Shown: positions 8,475 to 17,259, numbered from the stretch's first letter. The stretch is 64,000 nt of DNA from RGIG9115 sp045128915 (GCA_045128915.1 JBGVIT010000006.1:94261-158260), one strand, 5' to 3'. Program-made: numbers and translations. The notes: a model not told the origin generated them from the letters alone.

Positions 8475-9883
8475 AATACGTTGCTTGCATAGGTCTTGAA
8501 ATCCATGCGGAGCTTAAAACAGATACTAAGCTTTTCTGCGGCTGTGAAAATAGCTTTGGCGGCGAGCCAAACACACGCATATGCGCTGTGTGTTCCGGAT
8601 TTCCCGGCGCAATCGGAGTTCTTAACAAAAACGCTCTTTTCCTTGCAGTTAGTTCAGGACTTGCATTAGACTGCAGAATAAACAATTACTCTGCTTTTGA
8701 CAGAAAGAATTATTTCTATCCCGACCTGCCAAAAGGATACCAGATAACGCAGCAAAGATACCCCATTTGTCAGGATGGCTTTGTGCAGATAAACGACAGA
8801 AAAATCCGAATAAACAACATCCATCTTGAAGAAGATGCGGGAAAGCTTATACATGGCAAAGACATAACATTAATAGACTTCAACCGATGCGGTGTACCCT
8901 TGATTGAAATAGTAACTGAACCTGATATTACATCTGCTGATGAGGCGGTAAGCTTTGTGGAAGAAATATGTCTCAGGTTGAAATACGCCGGTGTATGTGA
9001 CGGAAAAATGGAGCAAGGCTCTCTGAGAGTTGATGTAAATGTTTCTGTTGCCCCTGAGAATGGTGAAGTGCCGGGAACAAGATGCGAGATTAAGAATTTA
9101 AGTTCTTTTAAATCTGTCAAAAAAGCTATCGAGTACGAGATAACACGTCAGACAGAAGTTCTTTTTAGTGGTGATAAAATAGTTTTTGAAACAAGGCGAT
9201 TTGATGAAAATTCCGGCAGAACATATTCGATGCGAGTGAAAGAAGATATTGTTGATTACAGATATTTTCCGGAGCCCGATATTACACCTGTATATGTGAC
9301 TGATGAAGAAATTGAGATGCTGAGGGACGCACTTCCTGAACGTCCGGATAAAAGATTTAAAAGGTATGTAAATGAATATAAGCTTACAAGCGAGGAAGCA
9401 GGGATAATTGTTTCAAACCCTGAGCTTTCGGAGTATTATGATAGCTTGTGTTCAGGCTGTAATAGCTTTAAAAAGCTTGCAAATCTTTTGCTGGTTGGAC
9501 TTGGCAGACTGTTTAACGAGCGAGGGGGAAGTGTTAAAGAGTTGCCGTTTGAGCCTGAGGATATAATGTGTATTGCAAATATGTGGCAAGACGGAAAAAT
9601 CAACTCATCGTGCGCTATGGAGCTTTTGGAAATGCTGTATTCGGGCAATAAAAATCCATACAAGCTTGCGATGGATAATAATATGATAATAACCTATGAT
9701 GCCGACAAAGCGGAAGAGGAAATCAACAAAATACTATCTTTGAATCAAGAGGCGGTTTGTGATTATAAATCAGGAAACAAGCGTGCTTTCGGATTTTTAA
9801 TGGGGCAAGCTGTAAAGGCTTTAGGAAAAAGTACCGATACGGCGGCTTTAAAAGAACTGCTTGAGAAAAAATTAAACGATTAG
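8471..9883 (+). CDS. gatB: Asp/Glu-tRNA amidotransferase subunit B
   Basis: 470 residues. GatB phosphorylates the mischarged glutamate or aspartate on tRNA and transfers ammonia to it. The family start YVACIGLEIHAELKTDTKLF is clear, followed by CAVCSGFPGA, KNYFYPDLPKGYQIT, EEDAGKL and the C-terminal YqeY-like tail domain that binds tRNA. I start at 8471, where ATGA overlaps the gatA stop and AAAGGGG lies nine bases upstream. The in-frame ATG at 8462 would sit directly on that SD. A stand-alone YqeY protein, related to the tail domain, is encoded at 61664. Confidence 0.95.
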   Translation: MKYVACIGLEIHAELKTDTKLFCGCENSFGGEPNTRICAVCSGFPGAIGVLNKNALFLAVSSGLALDCRINNYSAFDRKNYFYPDLPKGYQITQQRYPICQDGFVQINDRKIRINNIHLEEDAGKLIHGKDITLIDFNRCGVPLIEIVTEPDITSADEAVSFVEEICLRLKYAGVCDGKMEQGSLRVDVNVSVAPENGEVPGTRCEIKNLSSFKSVKKAIEYEITRQTEVLFSGDKIVFETRRFDENSGRTYSMRVKEDIVDYRYFPEPDITPVYVTDEEIEMLRDALPERPDKRFKRYVNEYKLTSEEAGIIVSNPELSEYYDSLCSGCNSFKKLANLLLVGLGRLFNERGGSVKELPFEPEDIMCIANMWQDGKINSSCAMELLEMLYSGNKNPYKLAMDNNMIITYDADKAEEEINKILSLNQEAVCDYKSGNKRAFGFLMGQAVKALGKSTDTAALKELLEKKLND

Positions 9884-9895
9884 TGAGGAATTTTT

Positions 9896-11170
9896 ATGAG
9901 AAATATTAATGCAGGTGTTCAAAGAAACTCCATACAGCCTGATGATATAAAAATAGGGGCAGAGCTTGAGTTTTCCTGCTGCGTTCATAAAATAAAAAAA
10001 AGAAGCGGCTTTACTTTTGTGACTCTTAGAACCGGAAGGTATATTTTCAAATCCGTTCACAATCCCAAATACTGCGAAAAACCTTTAAAAGGTGTATTTG
10101 AAGGTGTGTATCTCAATGTAAAATGCTTTGTCAGAGAAGAGCTGCGCGGAGAAAACGGCATGGAGATTACCATAACAGATTATGAAATAATTTCAAAGCC
10201 GGCAGAAAAATACTCAATCCCCGTTTCCGACAGAATTGTTGATTTAAGTCCGGAAGAGCTTGCAGAAAACAGATGCCTTTCCTTCAGAAATCCAATGGAG
10301 AGGATACCTGCAAGAATATTAGGTGCTGTCATTGAAGGCTTTTGCGACTTTATGAAAGAAAATCAATTTATGAGGGTGAGAACTCCAATAATAAGCGGTA
10401 TTACCTTTGAAGAAGAAAAGGACAGTTTTTCTTTTGATTATTTTGGTAATAAAGCCTATATATCAGGGGAGGGCAGTATTTACTGTCAGGAATGTGTAGC
10501 CTTTTATGACAGAGTGTATGATGTGTGCAAATCTGTCTTTGCAAAAAAGAGAAACTCTCCAAGACTAATGAGCGAATATACATCGCTGCATTTTGAAGCT
10601 GCTTTCATATCAAGCGCTTCGGAGATTATGGAGATAGAAACTGCGCTGATAAAATTCATAACGGAGTATGTAAAAAAACAATGCCAACACGAGCTGAATA
10701 TATGGGGTGTTAACGTTCCTGAGATTACAAGCATACCTGAACTAAGCTTTGATGAAGCTATGGATATTCTGAAAAAAACAGAGATACAATACGACCTTGA
10801 TCCAACTGATGAAAAGCGCATATGTGCATGGGCAAAAGAAAAATGCGGAAGTGATTTTGTATTCGTAAGCGGTATGCCATGCGAAAAAAGGCCGGTATAT
10901 GACGAAAGCGGACAGAGTTTTGTTTTGCTTTTTAAAGGTATCGAGATAGCCGGCGGCGGAAAAAGAATTCATGATTATAATGCTTTGGTTGAAAAACTCA
11001 AAGTTTCAGGAAAAGACTACAAATCATTTACTGACTTTCATAAATACGGTATGCCAACTCATGGGGGAGCGGGCTTAGGTGCAGAAAGATATGTCATGCA
11101 GCTGCTTGGTCTTAACAATATTCGTCAGGTATCATGTTTTCCCAGAGACATCCATCAGTTCAATCCTTAA
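9896..11170 (+). CDS. Divergent class IIb Asp/Asn-tRNA-synthetase-like protein
   Basis: 424 residues, the length of archaeal-type AspRS. An OB-fold-like N-terminus (about 15-110) is followed by a class II catalytic core: motif 1 near 130-160 (ERIPARILGAVIEGFCDFM), a motif 2 region near 215-229, and an intact motif 3 (GLGAERYVM, about 395-403) ending LLGLNNIRQ..CFPRD. Motif 2 is abnormal: where family members have FRAE, with the ATP-contacting arginine, this protein reads VFAKK. The usual QSPQLYKQ is SGEGSIYCQ. The downstream Arg and Glu of RLMSEY are kept. It directly follows gatB, a place where a non-discriminating AspRS feeding GatCAB is known in Clostridium. It could be such an enzyme, or a paralogue that no longer charges tRNA. 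Confidence 0.7.
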   Translation: MRNINAGVQRNSIQPDDIKIGAELEFSCCVHKIKKRSGFTFVTLRTGRYIFKSVHNPKYCEKPLKGVFEGVYLNVKCFVREELRGENGMEITITDYEIISKPAEKYSIPVSDRIVDLSPEELAENRCLSFRNPMERIPARILGAVIEGFCDFMKENQFMRVRTPIISGITFEEEKDSFSFDYFGNKAYISGEGSIYCQECVAFYDRVYDVCKSVFAKKRNSPRLMSEYTSLHFEAAFISSASEIMEIETALIKFITEYVKKQCQHELNIWGVNVPEITSIPELSFDEAMDILKKTEIQYDLDPTDEKRICAWAKEKCGSDFVFVSGMPCEKRPVYDESGQSFVLLFKGIEIAGGGKRIHDYNALVEKLKVSGKDYKSFTDFHKYGMPTHGGAGLGAERYVMQLLGLNNIRQVSCFPRDIHQFNP

Positions 11171-11263
11171 AATGTTACTTGTCGAAAATGTACATGCCAA
11201 TATAAACACTATGGTGGATGATTGTTGGATTTACACATTTAGAATAAAAATTAAAAAAATATG

Positions 11264-11292
11264 TTGACAAATTGCCACTTGCATGCTATAAT
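11264..11292 (+). promoter_or_regulatory. Promoter for tRNA-Leu
   Basis: TTGACA (11264-11269), 17-bp spacer, TATAAT (11287-11292): a perfect sigma-A promoter 25 bp before the tRNA. Confidence 0.85.
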
Positions 11293-11317
11293 TGTTTTCG
11301 TTGCGAAAGCAGAATAT

Positions 11318-11401
11318 GCGAGTGTGCTGGAATAGGCAGACAGGCACGTTTGAGGGGCGTGTGTCTTCGACGTATGGGTTCAAGTCCCATCACTCGCACC
11401 A
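11318..11401 (+). tRNA. tRNA-Leu, anticodon GAG
   Basis: 84 nt with encoded CCA. The acceptor GCGAGTG pairs with CACTCGC, the D arm is CTG..CAG, the anticodon loop is TTGAGGG (anticodon GAG, reading CUY), a long class II variable arm follows, and the T arm is ATGGG-TTCAAGT-CCCAT. The long variable arm and anticodon both indicate leucine. Short reading frames overlapping it are chance. Confidence 0.95.
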
Positions 11402-11441
11402 GAAAAAAGACAGATTTCGACAAAGAAATCTGTCTTTTTTT
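11402..11441 (+). terminator. Terminator after tRNA-Leu, duplicated elsewhere
   Basis: Stem AAAAAAGACAGATTTC pairs with GAAATCTGTCTTTTTT around a GACAAA loop. About 40 bases are repeated essentially identically at 63593-63632 downstream of the RelA-like gene, differing by one T in the tail. In both places CAGC follows and a hairpin string begins. Confidence 0.85.
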
Positions 11442-11443
11442 CA

Positions 11444-11623
11444 GCGATATAAATTCCTGACGGAATTTGCGATATGTACTTCGTACGCGATATATCCTGA
11501 CGGATGCGATATGTCCCTTCGGGACGAGAAAAGGAATTTATATCATATCGCAACGAAACGAAGTGAAGTTATATCGAATTTGCGTTAGCAAATATATCGC
11601 ACGAGCGTGAGCGAGTATATCGC
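11444..11623. repeat. Modular hairpin string with GCGATAT spacer words
   Basis: The word GCGATAT occurs at 11444, 11469, 11487 and 11506. It separates four different short palindromes: AAATTCCTGACGGAATTT, GTACTTCGTAC, ATCCTGACGGAT and GTCCCTTCGGGAC. The second half uses the reverse complement ATATCGC (11545, 11571 shortened, 11594, 11617), separating other hairpins such as ATTTGCGTTAGCAAAT. GATATAAATTCC at the left pairs with GGAATTTATATC at 11533-11544, so the whole could fold as a multibranched structure. No coding frame explains it. Confidence 0.75.
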
Positions 11624-11636
11624 CAAAGAATTTTTA

Positions 11637-11800
11637 AAATATCTCTATGGTTCGGCTTTCCCAAAAAAAGACATTTTTCGACGAAGAGAAATGTCTTTTT
11701 TTTCAGCTAAATTTGCTAACGCGAGCTGAATATAAAATATCCCTATGGTTCGGTTTTCCGAAAAAGACTATGCGAAAGAATAGTCTTTTTTAGTTAAATT
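11637..11800 (+). repeat. Tandem terminator-like repeat units
   Basis: Two related units. Each begins with AAAATATCYCTATGGTTCGG (11637 and 11736), followed by a terminator-like hairpin. The first is AAAAAAGACATTT..AAATGTCTTTTTT (11662-11700, loop containing TTCGACGAAG). The second is AAAAAGACTAT..ATAGTCTTTTT (11761-11790). The first is followed by CAGCTAAAT, the spacer word of the array at 63634. With the tRNA terminator, three copies of this hairpin family stand in 400 bp. The rest of 11801-11864 shows nothing further. Confidence 0.65.
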
Positions 11801-11864
11801 ATCCTGATATACGTCAAACTTCGCAATTTATTGCAAATTCATCTTAAATTACCCCTCTCAAATG

Positions 11865-11893
11865 TTGACAAAATAGTATATTAGTGATAAAAT
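11865..11893 (+). promoter_or_regulatory. Promoter of exopolysaccharide operon
   Basis: TTGACA (11865-11870), 17-bp spacer, TAAAAT (11888-11893), about 46 bp before the first gene. It is bracketed by an inverted repeat, CTCTCAA (11855-11861) and TTGAGAG (11900-11906), which could be an operator. This is the only strong promoter I see for the next 19 kb. Confidence 0.75.
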
Positions 11894-11938
11894 ATAGAGT
11901 TGAGAGAGTGTATTTAAAAATAAGAGGGAGGCGGAAGG

Positions 11939-13444
11939 TTGGCTGATAAAGATTCCAGAATAAAACGCAACTTGGTATCGTCGATTATATATCAGGTTGT
12001 CCTTATATCATTAAGCTTTCTTTTGCCGAGATTGTATCTTGAAAATTTCGGTTCGGAAGTCAACGGTGTCCTTTCAACTATTAAACAAATATTTGTATAT
12101 TTGTTCCTGCTTGAAGCAGGTGTTGGACTTGCCACAACTCAGGCTCTTTATAAAAGAATAGGCGAAAAGGACTATAAAAGCGCAAGCGCTGTTCTTTCCG
12201 CCACCCATTCATATTACGTTAAAACGGGAATATTATATCTTATTATTGTACTTATAATCGCTATTGTGTATGCATACATATTGCCTGCTGCAATGGACAG
12301 TCATGTATTGTTTTGTATTATAATACTAACTGCTTTACCTGCATTATTCAGCTATTTTGTTCAGGCGAAATACAGAATTCTTATGGAGGTAGACGGCAGA
12401 AGGTATGTAATAAACAACTCTGAAACGGTGCTACAGATTGCATCTAATGCAGCGAAAATTCTTGTATTGCTTCTTACAGACAGTCTTGTTCTTATGCAGT
12501 TGGTTTACTGCATAATTTCTCTTGGGCAGTTGGTTTATTTGTATTTGTATGCAAAGCGAAGATACCAATGGATAGATTTGAAAGCAGAACCCGATTTTGA
12601 AGCCATTTCTCAGAAAAATTCTGTTCTTGTGCATCAGCTTTCGGGAATGGTATTTAATAATACAGACATAATTCTTATTTCTGTACTGTGTGATTTTAAA
12701 GCGGTTAGTATATATTCCATATATAGCATCTTCTTTTCCCAGATGCAGAATTTTATAACAAACATAATTTCAGGCTTTAATTTCGCTCTCGGACAGATGT
12801 TTCATACTGATTCAGAAAAGTTTAATAAAGTATTTAACGTATATGAAACAGTATATTTAATGGTTACGTTTATGATATATACGTTAATGGCTGTGTTCCT
12901 GCTTCCTTTGATACAGATATATACGGGTGGAATAAATGATGCCAACTACACAAACGTATATCTGGTATTTCTTTTTGTTATTATGAATCTTTTGTCAAAC
13001 GGAAAGATTCCGTCAAACAGTATAATTGAGTATGCAGGAAGCTTCCAGAAAACCCGCGCCCATGCTATATGGGAAATGGCTATAAACATAACAGTTTCAG
13101 TTATAGCAATTATATATTTCGGAATTTGCGGTGCAATACTCGGAACAATAGCTGCGCTTATATACAGAAGTATAGTAACCATCCAATACTCAAATAAAAA
13201 TATACTTGGAAGAAGCGTTATGTGTACATATAAAAAATGGATGGTAAACGGCGCTGCGTTTGTTACAGTAATGGCAATATTCTTTGTTGACACATTCAGC
13301 AATATGTCCTTTTTGCGAGTTTTGCTTTCCGGCTTGATTCATTCAGTATGGATAATCGGCTTATTTATACTTGCAAATTTCATATTCAATAAATCTGCAT
13401 TTAAAACCATTTTTGAATTATATAGGGGGAAGAAAAGTCAATGA
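11939..13444 (+). CDS. Polysaccharide flippase (Wzx/MATE-like)
   Basis: 501 residues with about 12-14 hydrophobic segments, opening with RIKRNLVSSIIYQVVLISLS and FLLPRLYLENFGSEVNGVLS, typical of the oligosaccharide-flippase/MurJ-MATE superfamily. It would move lipid-linked repeat units across the membrane for polymerisation. The start is TTG at 11939, behind GAGGGAGG at seven bases. First gene of the exopolysaccharide operon; its stop overlaps the next start (ATGA). Substrate cannot be read from sequence. Confidence 0.87.
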   Translation: MADKDSRIKRNLVSSIIYQVVLISLSFLLPRLYLENFGSEVNGVLSTIKQIFVYLFLLEAGVGLATTQALYKRIGEKDYKSASAVLSATHSYYVKTGILYLIIVLIIAIVYAYILPAAMDSHVLFCIIILTALPALFSYFVQAKYRILMEVDGRRYVINNSETVLQIASNAAKILVLLLTDSLVLMQLVYCIISLGQLVYLYLYAKRRYQWIDLKAEPDFEAISQKNSVLVHQLSGMVFNNTDIILISVLCDFKAVSIYSIYSIFFSQMQNFITNIISGFNFALGQMFHTDSEKFNKVFNVYETVYLMVTFMIYTLMAVFLLPLIQIYTGGINDANYTNVYLVFLFVIMNLLSNGKIPSNSIIEYAGSFQKTRAHAIWEMAINITVSVIAIIYFGICGAILGTIAALIYRSIVTIQYSNKNILGRSVMCTYKKWMVNGAAFVTVMAIFFVDTFSNMSFLRVLLSGLIHSVWIIGLFILANFIFNKSAFKTIFELYRGKKSQ

Positions 13445-14175
13445 GTATTCCAAAAGTGATTCATTATTGCTGGTTTGGATATGGCAAACTTCCCAAGCTT
13501 GCAGAAAAGTGTATAGAAAGCTGGAAAAAATATTGTCCGGATTATGAAATTATTTGTTGGAATGAAGAAAATTTCGACGTTTATCAGAACAAGTACGCAG
13601 CAGAGGCATACGCTGCTCGTAAATGGGCATTTGTAAGTGATTATGTAAGACTTAAGGTTCTCTATGACCAAGGCGGAATTTATCTTGATACTGATGTTGA
13701 AATTATAAAGCCTATTGATGAGCTTATAGAAGAAATGGGTTATATGGGCTTTGATGATAAGGGTATAATTTCAACAGGGCTTGGATTTGCCTGTGAAAAG
13801 GGCAATGAGCTTGTAGGTGCATTTTTAAGAGATTATGATGATATACCGTTTTTATTGCCTGACGGTACATATGATTTGACTCCATGCCCTGACAGAAATA
13901 CAAAGGTTGCAGAAAAACTCGGTCTGGATACTAATGTCAAAGACCAGATTTTTATGGGCATACATTTATTGCCGGAAGATTATTTTTGCCCAATGAAATA
14001 CAATACCGGCAGAAAGATAATAACAGCAAATACATACTCTATACATCATTTCTGCGCATCGTGGACTTCTGCTAAAAGCAAGCGGACAACATTTATAAAA
14101 CGCATTATTGGTGTAAAGCTTTATGATAAGCTCTACGGAAAATTTTTACACAAACTTAATTGGTTGGAGTGGTGA
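13441..14175 (+). CDS. GT32-like glycosyltransferase
   Basis: 244 residues. The N-terminus IPKVIHYCWFGYGKLP and the DxD motif in DQGGIYLDTDVEIIKP, preceded by WAFVSDYVRLKVLY, are diagnostic of the GT32 / capsular DXD sugar-transferase family, which uses nucleotide sugars such as UDP-Gal or GDP-Man. It is a soluble, cytoplasmic-face enzyme adding one sugar to the lipid-linked unit. It is translationally coupled to the flippase by ATGA overlap. The sugar donor is unknown. Confidence 0.85.
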   Translation: MSIPKVIHYCWFGYGKLPKLAEKCIESWKKYCPDYEIICWNEENFDVYQNKYAAEAYAARKWAFVSDYVRLKVLYDQGGIYLDTDVEIIKPIDELIEEMGYMGFDDKGIISTGLGFACEKGNELVGAFLRDYDDIPFLLPDGTYDLTPCPDRNTKVAEKLGLDTNVKDQIFMGIHLLPEDYFCPMKYNTGRKIITANTYSIHHFCASWTSAKSKRTTFIKRIIGVKLYDKLYGKFLHKLNWLEW

Positions 14176-14177
14176 GC

Positions 14178-15728
14178 GTGCCTGAAAAAGTATTAAAAAA
14201 ACTCAATAGCCGCATATTACCTCAATGGAAGGTATGCTTTTTTGCAACCTTAGTGGTAGGATTGATTGCTCATTTATACAAAATCACAAATTGGCTTCCG
14301 AATTGGGATTCACTTGTGTTCAGGTATGACGCCCAGAATATGATTGGTCTTGGAAGATGGTTTTTGCCGTGTGTGTGTGGGCTAAGCTCGTTTTATGACC
14401 TGCCATTTCTGAATGGCATAATAGCAATAGTGTTTCACGGGTTTGCCGCTGTATGCATCTGTAAAATCCTTAATGTTCAGAAGAAAATCACAGCGTTTTT
14501 GTTAGGTTCGGCAATAGTTTCTTTTCCTACTGTTACGTCGGTAATGATGTATAACTATGTAGCGGACGGATACAGCATTGCGTTTTTTATTTCAACCCTT
14601 GCAGCATTTTTTATGACAAATAAGAAGCCTAATTATATTCTGGCAGCTGTGCTGATTGCCTTATCAACGGGTATTTATCAGGCATACATAACAGTAACAA
14701 TAATGCTTGTTATACTTCACATGATTGACGAAACAATATATCATAATGCCTCTTTTAAAAGCATCTTAAAAAAGGGAATATGTATGCTTGCTGCGGGAAT
14801 TTCGGGCGTGGTGTTATATGGGATTGTATTAAAAGCAATACTTAGCATATCATCAGCATCCTTGCTTGATTATCAGGGAATTAATTCCTCATTATCATTA
14901 TCAAACATTGATATAATCGGCTCTTTATATTCCATTAAGGAAACTTTTATCGGGTGTTTCTTCGATGTTTCGGAGGGCTTGAACCTTTATATAGTTATCA
15001 ACATTTTTGTTTCGCTATTTACAGCTGTTCACTATTTAAAATACATAATAATGAATAAGCTTTATAAAAATCCATGTAAGATTTTTATAATCGCTGTTTT
15101 GGGTGTAATGCTGATTATCGGCGCAGGTGCATTGGCTTTCGCAAATGCAGGAATTGATTATCATAACCTTATGCTTATGGGTTATTGTGTGTTTTATCTT
15201 TTCTTTATTGTACTTTACGAAAGAGGAACAAATACTGGCGAGAAGCATACATGTATAAAATGCTGGACGATTTTTATAGCAGCATTGGTGTTGATTGTAA
15301 ATCAGGTGGTAATCGCTAACGTAAGCTATCACAAAGCACAGATTGCTTATGAAAAGTCGTACGGAGTAGTTGTACGTATAGGAGACAGAATAGAGAATAC
15401 ATTGGGTGCAGAACAATGCAATAAAATCCTTGTGATAGGCGCACTTGATAACAGCAAAGCATACAGCGTTAACCTGACTCCTGATATTACGGGAATAACT
15501 GACGGATATATAATTCGTGCAGATGATGAAACAGTAGGTCAAAGCGTGCTTTGCAGCACACTTAATGATTACTGCGGAAAGAATTATGAATTTGTAAGCG
15601 GTGAAGACAAAAAACATCTTATGCAAAAAGAAGAAGTGAAACGCTTGGAAAAATGGCCGTCACAGAATTGTATATCAGTTATAGATAATACGATTGTGAT
15701 TAAGCTTGGAGTAGAAGGTGAGCAGTGA
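14178..15728 (+). CDS. GtrII-like membrane glucosyltransferase
   Basis: 516 residues with about ten membrane segments. After the first segment come NWDSLVFRYDAQNMIGLGRW and the 'YNYVADGYSIAFF' region, and a soluble C-terminal domain follows the last helix. This resembles the GtrII/glucosyltransferase-domain family (GT-C type) that decorates polysaccharides outside the membrane using polyprenyl-phosphate sugars. A GtrB-like enzyme able to make that donor is encoded at the far end of the operon (29997). The start is placed at GTG 14178, eight bases after GGAG; earlier in-frame starts overlap the SD or the preceding gene. Confidence 0.68.
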   Translation: MPEKVLKKLNSRILPQWKVCFFATLVVGLIAHLYKITNWLPNWDSLVFRYDAQNMIGLGRWFLPCVCGLSSFYDLPFLNGIIAIVFHGFAAVCICKILNVQKKITAFLLGSAIVSFPTVTSVMMYNYVADGYSIAFFISTLAAFFMTNKKPNYILAAVLIALSTGIYQAYITVTIMLVILHMIDETIYHNASFKSILKKGICMLAAGISGVVLYGIVLKAILSISSASLLDYQGINSSLSLSNIDIIGSLYSIKETFIGCFFDVSEGLNLYIVINIFVSLFTAVHYLKYIIMNKLYKNPCKIFIIAVLGVMLIIGAGALAFANAGIDYHNLMLMGYCVFYLFFIVLYERGTNTGEKHTCIKCWTIFIAALVLIVNQVVIANVSYHKAQIAYEKSYGVVVRIGDRIENTLGAEQCNKILVIGALDNSKAYSVNLTPDITGITDGYIIRADDETVGQSVLCSTLNDYCGKNYEFVSGEDKKHLMQKEEVKRLEKWPSQNCISVIDNTIVIKLGVEGEQ

Positions 15729-16574
15729 GTGATTTATATTTGTGCTGACGATTACGGATTATGTGATACAGCATCTTTTCATATAAGGCAATGTATGGAG
15801 CATGGACCGCTTAATAAAATTAGCGTTTTCCCCAACTTCGACAAAGTGGATTTAAATGAAATACTAAACAATAAAAATGCCTGTGCTTCGCTTCATTTAA
15901 ATCTTGTTGAAGGCAAATGCATGGCTTTTGCCGATGAGATGGATTTGCTCACAGATGACAAAGGAATTTTCAAACATACTTTTTTGGGTATTTTAAAGCT
16001 GAATATTTTCCGAAAACAAAAGCTTGAAGCCCAAGCATATAAAGAAATCAAAGCTCAGGTTCTTTATTGGAAAAGTATTTTGCCTGACGGCGCACCGTTC
16101 ATGGTTGACAGCCATCAGCATACACATATGATTCCTGCAGTCTTTAAAGCTCTTATAAAAGTGTTGGCAGAAGAAAGGATAAGTGCTGAGTACATAAGAA
16201 TACCGGCAGAGCCGATTTTGCCGTATTTAAAAACACCGTCGCTGTATTTTACATACAGCCTTGTAAACATTATTAAGCAATGGTTGCTTAAATTCTTATG
16301 GTTTGTTAACAAAAGAAATATAAAACAATTCCATATACCTACTGCATATTTTTTCGGCGTGTTATTTTCAGGTAAGATGGATAAAAAAAGAGTTGACAAA
16401 ATTTTGCCGTTATATAGGAAAATGGCAGAAAAAAACCATATTGATGTGGAAGTTTTGTTTCATCCCGGCTACGTACAAGATAACGAGTTGGATATAAAAA
16501 AATTACCATTTGAAAAATTTTATTATTCAAAGAACAGAAAAACCGAATTCGATACTTTAATGAAAGAAGTGTGA
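15729..16574 (+). CDS. YdjC/ChbG-type carbohydrate deacetylase
   Basis: 281 residues. The N-terminus IYICADDYGLCDTASFHIRQ, with the metal-binding DD pair, and later HLNLVEGK and DSHQHTHMIP match the YdjC/ChbG deacetylase family. Those enzymes remove N-acetyl groups from small glycans. HPGY near the end completes the site. In an exopolysaccharide operon it probably deacetylates a lipid-linked or secreted intermediate. No signal peptide is present, so it acts in the cytoplasm. GTG start directly after the preceding stop. Confidence 0.82.
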   Translation: MIYICADDYGLCDTASFHIRQCMEHGPLNKISVFPNFDKVDLNEILNNKNACASLHLNLVEGKCMAFADEMDLLTDDKGIFKHTFLGILKLNIFRKQKLEAQAYKEIKAQVLYWKSILPDGAPFMVDSHQHTHMIPAVFKALIKVLAEERISAEYIRIPAEPILPYLKTPSLYFTYSLVNIIKQWLLKFLWFVNKRNIKQFHIPTAYFFGVLFSGKMDKKRVDKILPLYRKMAEKNHIDVEVLFHPGYVQDNELDIKKLPFEKFYYSKNRKTEFDTLMKEV

Positions 16575-16578
16575 AGTA

Positions 16579-17259
16579 ATGCCCTATATCGAACAGGACA
16601 AGGTGGACGAAAAAACAAGGCAAAAATTAGAAGCAATCATTGAAAAATCATATTCTTCCTATTGGAAAAAGAAACGACTTTTCGATATATTTTTTGCGAC
16701 CTTAATACTATTGTTTTTCCTTCCTTTGATGTTTGTGATTGCAATTATAATTGTAATTGATGATCCAAGTGCAGGCCCTTTTTATAAGCAGATAAGAGTA
16801 GGCCGTCATGGAAAGGAATTTTATATGTACAAGTTCAGAACCATGAAAGCCAATTCCGACAAACTTATAGAACAGCTGGCGAAAGAAAACGAAATGGATG
16901 GACCGGTATTTAAAATCAAGGAAGATCCGCGTATTACAAGGGTTGGTAAGTTCTTAAGAAAGGTTTCCCTTGATGAGCTTATGCAGTTTTTTAATGTGTT
17001 CAAGGGAGATATGACTCTTGTAGGTCCAAGACCGCCGCTTCCAAGAGAGGTTCAGTATTATACCGATTATCAGAAGCTTCGCCTTCTTGTAACTCCCGGT
17101 ATTACTTGCACATGGCAGATTCATAAAAACAGAAACGATGTGCCGTTTGAAGAATGGGTTGAAATGGACATTGAATACATACAGACAAGAACATATCTTA
17201 ACGATATAAAAATTATGCTTAAAACGCCCATAGTTATGATAACTGCTACGGGTAGATAA
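16579..17259 (+). CDS. Priming undecaprenyl-phosphate sugar phosphotransferase
   Basis: 226 residues. A short cytoplasmic start, one hydrophobic hairpin (RLFDIFFATLILLFFLPLMF), then the catalytic domain with GRHGKEFYMYKFRTM, DEL near RKVSLDELMQFFNV and DMTLVGPRPPLP. This is the minimal bacterial sugar transferase (polyisoprenyl-phosphate hexose-1-phosphate transferase) that starts each repeat unit on undecaprenyl phosphate. It marks this operon as a Wzx/Wzy-dependent pathway. The sugar (Glc, Gal or an N-acetylated sugar) is not predictable here. Confidence 0.92.
   Translation: MPYIEQDKVDEKTRQKLEAIIEKSYSSYWKKKRLFDIFFATLILLFFLPLMFVIAIIIVIDDPSAGPFYKQIRVGRHGKEFYMYKFRTMKANSDKLIEQLAKENEMDGPVFKIKEDPRITRVGKFLRKVSLDELMQFFNVFKGDMTLVGPRPPLPREVQYYTDYQKLRLLVTPGITCTWQIHKNRNDVPFEEWVEMDIEYIQTRTYLNDIKIMLKTPIVMITATGR

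Noticed and set aside
11272..11588. Two short plus-strand reading frames over tRNA-Leu
   Set aside because: They read through the tRNA, its terminator and the hairpin string and have no protein-like features.
11444..11623. CRISPR array
   Set aside because: The repeated word is 7 bases, the spacers are palindromic, and no cas genes are present.
15036..15626. 196-residue minus-strand frame
   Set aside because: Antisense to the GtrII-like gene, with Cys/Tyr/His-rich shadow composition and no ribosome site.
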